9,079 bases of DNA from Fimenecus sp051881395 (GTDB taxonomy: Bacteria; Bacillota; Clostridia; Oscillospirales; Acutalibacteraceae), in assembly GCA_051881395.1 (NCBI GenBank), contig JBJEPU010000136.1, forward strand, positions 1 through 9,079. Direction: 5' to 3'. This document shows positions 5,911-9,079 of this stretch, piece after piece. Position 1 is the stretch's first letter. Each line of letters starts with the position of its first letter. The notes under the pieces are model-generated. The model was not told the origin of the DNA. It made no database searches and saw only the letters and a list, made by a program, of their open reading frames with translations. A program made the position numbers and the translations under genes.

Positions 5911-7563
5911 ATGAAAACAAGATGGTATAAAGATGCAGTGGTTTACCAAATTTATCCACGCAGTTTTATGGACTCAAACGGCGACGGTATCGGCGATTTG
6001 AATGGAATTACGCAAAAAGCGGATTATATAAAGGATCTGGGCGTTGACGCAGTTTGGCTGTCTCCCTGCTACAAATCCCCCAATGACGATAACGGCTATG
6101 ACATCAGCGACTACCGTGATATTATGGACGAATTCGGCACTTTTGCTGATTGGGAAAATATGCTGAATGCATTTCACAGCCGTAGTATCAAAGTGCTTAT
6201 GGACTTGGTTGTAAATCATACTTCCGATGAGCACAAATGGTTCACGGAAAGCCGAAAAAGCAAGGATAACCCCTACCGTGACTATTATATTTGGCGTGAC
6301 GGTACGGGAAAGGATAAGAAAAATCCGCCCAATAATTGGAAAGCGTGTTTCGGCGGTTCGGCGTGGGAATATGACGAAACAACGGGGCAGTTTTATCTGC
6401 ACCTGTTCAGCAAAAAACAGCCCGACTTGAATTGGGACAATCCAAAAGTGCGTAAAGAGGTTGCGGATATCTGCAATTTTTGGCTGGAAAAGGGCGTGGA
6501 CGGTTTTCGCTGTGATGTGATTACCTATATTTCCAAACCCGATGACCTTTATAATGCAAAGCAAAGCGAAGTGGTTGTAGGCCCCCGTTGGAAAGAATAT
6601 ATCCGTGAACTTTGCCGCAATTCGTGGGATAAATATGATACGCTGATTGTCGGCGAAGCGGCAGGCATTGATTTTAACCGCGCCTGTGAAATTACCAAAG
6701 AGGGCGACAGCCTTTTGGATATGCTGTTTCACTTTGAACATGTAAGCGTTCTTCCGGTATGTGCATACAGCCAAAAGTTTACATATTTACGGCATTTTAA
6801 AAATGTACTCTCCAAATGGCAAATGCTTCCCGATACTTCGTGGGGTGCATTGTATTATGAAAATCATGACCAATCCAGAAGTATTCCCCGCTTTGCGCCG
6901 TCAGGCAAACACCGCGAAATGGCGGCAAAAAGCCTTGCCGTGTCGCTTTTGTTCCAAAAGGGTACGCCGTTTCTGTTTCAGGGGCAGGAGTTGGGCATGA
7001 CGAACTGTCAGTATGCCCGTGCGGACTATCGGGATATTCAGTCCATCAATTTAATGCACGATATCGAACAAAAGCCCTTTGGAAAAATTGCACTTCCGTT
7101 TGTTATGAAACATTTGGAGCACTATGCAAGGGATAATGCCCGTACCCCTATGCAGTGGGACAGTACCGAGAATGCAGGCTTTACCACAGGAACACCTTGG
7201 GCAAAAATCAATGAAAATTACACCGAAATCAATGCGGCGGAAGAACTGCAAAATCCCGACTCGGTTTTAAACTTTTATAAAAAAGCGCTGAAACTGAGAA
7301 AAGCGTATGCGGATGTTGTCCGTGACGGCGCTTTCATTCCCGTGAATCCGAAAAACAGTCAGGTTTTTGCGTATATTCGGGATAACGGAAAGCAAAAACT
7401 TTTGGTTGTGTGCAGTCTCTCTCCGAAAGCGGTGCGTTTTAAGATGCACCGAGATTTTGACGGTGAAGTTAGAGTTTTACTGTCGAATTTTGACAATCCA
7501 CCGTTACCTGCGGGTGAGATGTATCTCCCGCCGTGTGCGTGTGCCGTGTATGAAATTTTGTGA
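5911..7563 (+). CDS. GH13 alpha-glucosidase, oligo-1,6-glucosidase type
   Basis: A 550-residue cytosolic glycoside hydrolase of family 13, full length for oligo-1,6-glucosidase or dextran glucosidase (GH13_31-like). The (beta/alpha)8 barrel starts with WYKDAVVYQIYPRSF. A Ca-binding-type loop D21-S-N-G-D-G-I-G-D29 follows. Conserved region I is DLVVNH (98-103); region II is GFRCDVI with nucleophile D202; region III has acid/base E249 (VGEA); region IV is ENHDQ with D320. QPDLNWDNP (170-178) and TPMQWD (412-417) are further subfamily marks. Val203 after the nucleophile is the residue type associated with alpha-1,6 specificity; alpha-1,4 maltases usually have Thr. A C-terminal beta domain completes the protein. 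No signal peptide is present, so imported isomaltose-like oligosaccharides are the likely substrates. Trehalose-6-phosphate hydrolase is a less likely alternative in the same group. A 93-nt gap precedes the beta-helix gene. Confidence 0.93.
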   Translation: MKTRWYKDAVVYQIYPRSFMDSNGDGIGDLNGITQKADYIKDLGVDAVWLSPCYKSPNDDNGYDISDYRDIMDEFGTFADWENMLNAFHSRSIKVLMDLVVNHTSDEHKWFTESRKSKDNPYRDYYIWRDGTGKDKKNPPNNWKACFGGSAWEYDETTGQFYLHLFSKKQPDLNWDNPKVRKEVADICNFWLEKGVDGFRCDVITYISKPDDLYNAKQSEVVVGPRWKEYIRELCRNSWDKYDTLIVGEAAGIDFNRACEITKEGDSLLDMLFHFEHVSVLPVCAYSQKFTYLRHFKNVLSKWQMLPDTSWGALYYENHDQSRSIPRFAPSGKHREMAAKSLAVSLLFQKGTPFLFQGQELGMTNCQYARADYRDIQSINLMHDIEQKPFGKIALPFVMKHLEHYARDNARTPMQWDSTENAGFTTGTPWAKINENYTEINAAEELQNPDSVLNFYKKALKLRKAYADVVRDGAFIPVNPKNSQVFAYIRDNGKQKLLVVCSLSPKAVRFKMHRDFDGEVRVLLSNFDNPPLPAGEMYLPPCACAVYEIL

Positions 7564-7587
7564 AGTGCGGAAAACGGACTGTATTTT
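7558..7587 (+). promoter_or_regulatory. Possible promoter before the beta-helix gene
   Basis: TTGTGA (7558-7563) and TATTTT (7582-7587) are spaced by 18 nt, a weak sigma-A-like arrangement. The -35 hexamer overlaps the glucosidase stop codon. It is supported mainly by the palindrome placed just after the -10 hexamer. Confidence 0.25.
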
Positions 7588-7591
7588 ATGT

Positions 7592-7607
7592 CTTTGTAGA
7601 TACAAAG
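7592..7607. promoter_or_regulatory. Operator-like palindrome CTTTGTA-GA-TACAAAG
   Basis: A perfect 7-bp inverted repeat with a 2-nt centre lies in the 93-nt gap between the two carbohydrate genes. If the TATTTT at 7582 is a -10 element, the palindrome covers the expected transcription start, a common repressor position. No regulator gene is in the window, so the binding protein is unknown. As an RNA hairpin its loop would be short and its stem AU-rich. Confidence 0.4.
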
Positions 7608-7656
7608 TTACGTCACTACGCACAGCATAAACCTTTGGAGAAAGTGAGTAACCGTT

Positions 7657-9079
7657 ATGAATACGATTGCCTATCATTTATATGTTCAAGTGAACGGTGA
7701 CGACGCGCATGCCGACGGCACCGCGCAAAATCCATTTGCAACACTTCAAAAAGCCAAGGAATATGTTAAGACTTTGGATAAAACCAAAGGCGATATTGTT
7801 GTGGAAATCGGCGACGGAGTATACGAATTGGACGAAACGATTGTGTTTGATATATCCGACAGCGGTACAGATGCGTGTCAAATCCGTTATGTAGCCGCCG
7901 AAAACGCTACGCCGATTTTAAGCGGCGGAAAGCGCCTTTTGGGCACTTGGCAAAATGAAGGCAACGGTATTTTCAGTATCGGATTACATCGGGATAAAAA
8001 ACTCCGTTCTCTGTATGTGAACGGCAAGCGTTGCTATATGACGAGTAAGGTCGTGAAAGGGAAAGGTCCAACAGGCAAATACAGTATAAAAGCGGGCTCT
8101 GCTGATTGGGCTTGGGTGTCGGGTGTTTGTAAATCGGGCACAAAGTTCAGCAACAAAGACCTTCCTGCCGACACACGCAACGCCGATGACATTGAACTTG
8201 TGACGCAAACCACTTGGAATACGACAATTGTTTGCGTTGATAGGCTTGAAAAGAAATGGCATAACACAATAGCACATCTGCAAATGCCCTACGGCGCAAT
8301 GGCGCAAGCCTTGGGCTGGGGAAACGCCTACCAATTTAAAAACAACAATATGGTCTGGAATGTTTTTGAATGGCTTAACAGGGCAGGGGAGTTTTATTTT
8401 GACAAAACTGCCCACCGTTTGTATTATTCCCCACGGGAGGACGAGGACTTAACCACGGCAAATGTTGTTATTCCCGAACTTGAAAAGATTGTGGAGATTG
8501 TTGGGGAGAATACGGCGGACAGAGTGCTCAACTTGTCCTTTGAGGGCTTGACCTTTGCCTATACGGATTGGAATTTGTTTGCAGTCGGCGCTTCCCACGG
8601 CAGAGCCACAAACCAAGGCGCCGCAAGTTTGATTGCGTATTCGGACGAGGATTGGCACAGCGATATTTACAGGTCCTATGACCTCGGTCCGTCAGCCGTA
8701 TATGTTACCTCTGCAAGTGACATTGTGTTTCAACAGAATATTATTCGCCATACAGGCAATGACGGCTTATCTCTCGTAAATGATGTGCAAAATTGTACCG
8801 TGAACGGCAATGTGCTGTATGACACGGCAGGCGCCGCCATGGTTATCGGTCATCCACAGCATACCTATATCGGCGACAAAAACAGCAACAAAGGCAGAAA
8901 CAGCGACAAAGAAAAATACGATGTTGGTGTTGAAGCGCTTTGTCAAAATATCCAAATCACCAACAATCTTTTCAAAAACACATGCCGCCTGTTTTGGGGT
9001 AATGCAGGGGTGATGAGTTATGCGGCAGACGGCTTGACTTTCCAATACAATCAAATCGAAAACACGCCCTATTCGGGCT
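7657..9079 (+). CDS. Right-handed beta-helix protein, GH141-like, 3'-truncated at window end
   Basis: An open frame of 474 codons from ATG 7657 with no stop before the window edge. The N-terminus reads YHLYVQVNGDDAHADGTA followed by NPFATLQKAKEYV, the usual opening of beta-helix glycosidases and lyases. Then come VEIGDGVYELDETI, DSGTDACQIRYVAA (68-81), a SGGKRLLGTW motif (89-98) and LRSLYVNGKR (116-125), a pattern I associate with GH141-type proteins. From about residue 285 there are repeated beta-helix coils, for example NLSFEGLTF, DIVFQQNIIRHTGNDGLSL, and NCTVNGNVLYDTAGAAMVIG. Known GH141 members include an alpha-L-fucosidase and xylanases; the substrate here cannot be fixed. No signal peptide is seen, and an in-frame stop at 7645-7647 rules out an upstream extension. 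The site before the ATG is weak (GTGAG, 8 nt). Catalytic residues probably lie near or beyond the cut end. Confidence 0.8.
   Translation, partial: MNTIAYHLYVQVNGDDAHADGTAQNPFATLQKAKEYVKTLDKTKGDIVVEIGDGVYELDETIVFDISDSGTDACQIRYVAAENATPILSGGKRLLGTWQNEGNGIFSIGLHRDKKLRSLYVNGKRCYMTSKVVKGKGPTGKYSIKAGSADWAWVSGVCKSGTKFSNKDLPADTRNADDIELVTQTTWNTTIVCVDRLEKKWHNTIAHLQMPYGAMAQALGWGNAYQFKNNNMVWNVFEWLNRAGEFYFDKTAHRLYYSPREDEDLTTANVVIPELEKIVEIVGENTADRVLNLSFEGLTFAYTDWNLFAVGASHGRATNQGAASLIAYSDEDWHSDIYRSYDLGPSAVYVTSASDIVFQQNIIRHTGNDGLSLVNDVQNCTVNGNVLYDTAGAAMVIGHPQHTYIGDKNSNKGRNSDKEKYDVGVEALCQNIQITNNLFKNTCRLFWGNAGVMSYAADGLTFQYNQIENTPYSG

Noticed and set aside
5880..5930. 16-codon mini-gene overlapping the glucosidase start
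   Set aside because: No ribosome site precedes its ATG and it overlaps the well-supported start at 5911.
8930..8945. Catabolite-responsive (cre) site around TGAAGCGCTTTG
   Set aside because: It resembles the cre core but lacks one base of the consensus spacing and lies deep inside a coding region.

Overview
The window looks like a piece of a low-to-mid GC Firmicute chromosome, most likely an uncultured gut-type clostridium (Oscillospirales-like). This is inferred from strong purine Shine-Dalgarno sites, tightly packed co-directional genes, a SpoIIE/RsbW-type partner-switching module, a FakA-type domain protein and DUF2156. All supported genes are on the + strand. I see no rRNA, tRNA, CRISPR array, insertion sequence or attachment site.

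Region 1 (1-4623) is a compact four-gene cluster: the 3' end of a DUF2156-family protein, an EamA/DMT-type permease, a polytopic membrane protein with a degenerate RsbW-like ATPase tail, and a large receptor phosphatase. The phosphatase reads TM, dCache-like sensor, TM, HAMP, SpoIIE-type PP2C, RsbW-type HATPase. The first three junctions are an 8-nt overlap, a 14-nt overlap and an 11-nt gap, so translational coupling and one transcript are likely. The phosphatase and kinase-like domains suggest control of a phosphorylatable STAS anti-anti-sigma protein, but no STAS or sigma gene lies in the window.

Region 2 (4624-4858) is a 235-nt intergenic stretch unusually rich in small structures: an A/T palindrome, a 10-bp long-range complementarity that includes an orphan Shine-Dalgarno sequence, two mutually exclusive short hairpins and a 7-nt tandem repeat. 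It precedes an 83-residue protein (4859-5110) that is a stand-alone copy of the middle domain of FakA/YloV-type fatty acid kinase proteins.

Region 3 (5111-9079) holds a membrane-anchored extracytoplasmic protein of unknown function, a complete cytosolic GH13 alpha-glucosidase of the oligo-1,6-glucosidase type, and the first 474 codons of a right-handed beta-helix protein resembling GH141-type glycosidases, which runs off the window. Small inverted repeats sit before each of these genes. The two carbohydrate genes are separated by a 93-nt gap with a possible promoter and an operator-like palindrome. They may form a small glycan-use locus, though the beta-helix protein has no visible signal peptide.

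The most unusual content is the signalling pair (one degenerate and one intact RsbW-like domain in adjacent membrane proteins) and the stand-alone FakA middle domain with an altered putative metal ligand. I do not see a clearly new biological system; these are the best candidates for a closer look.
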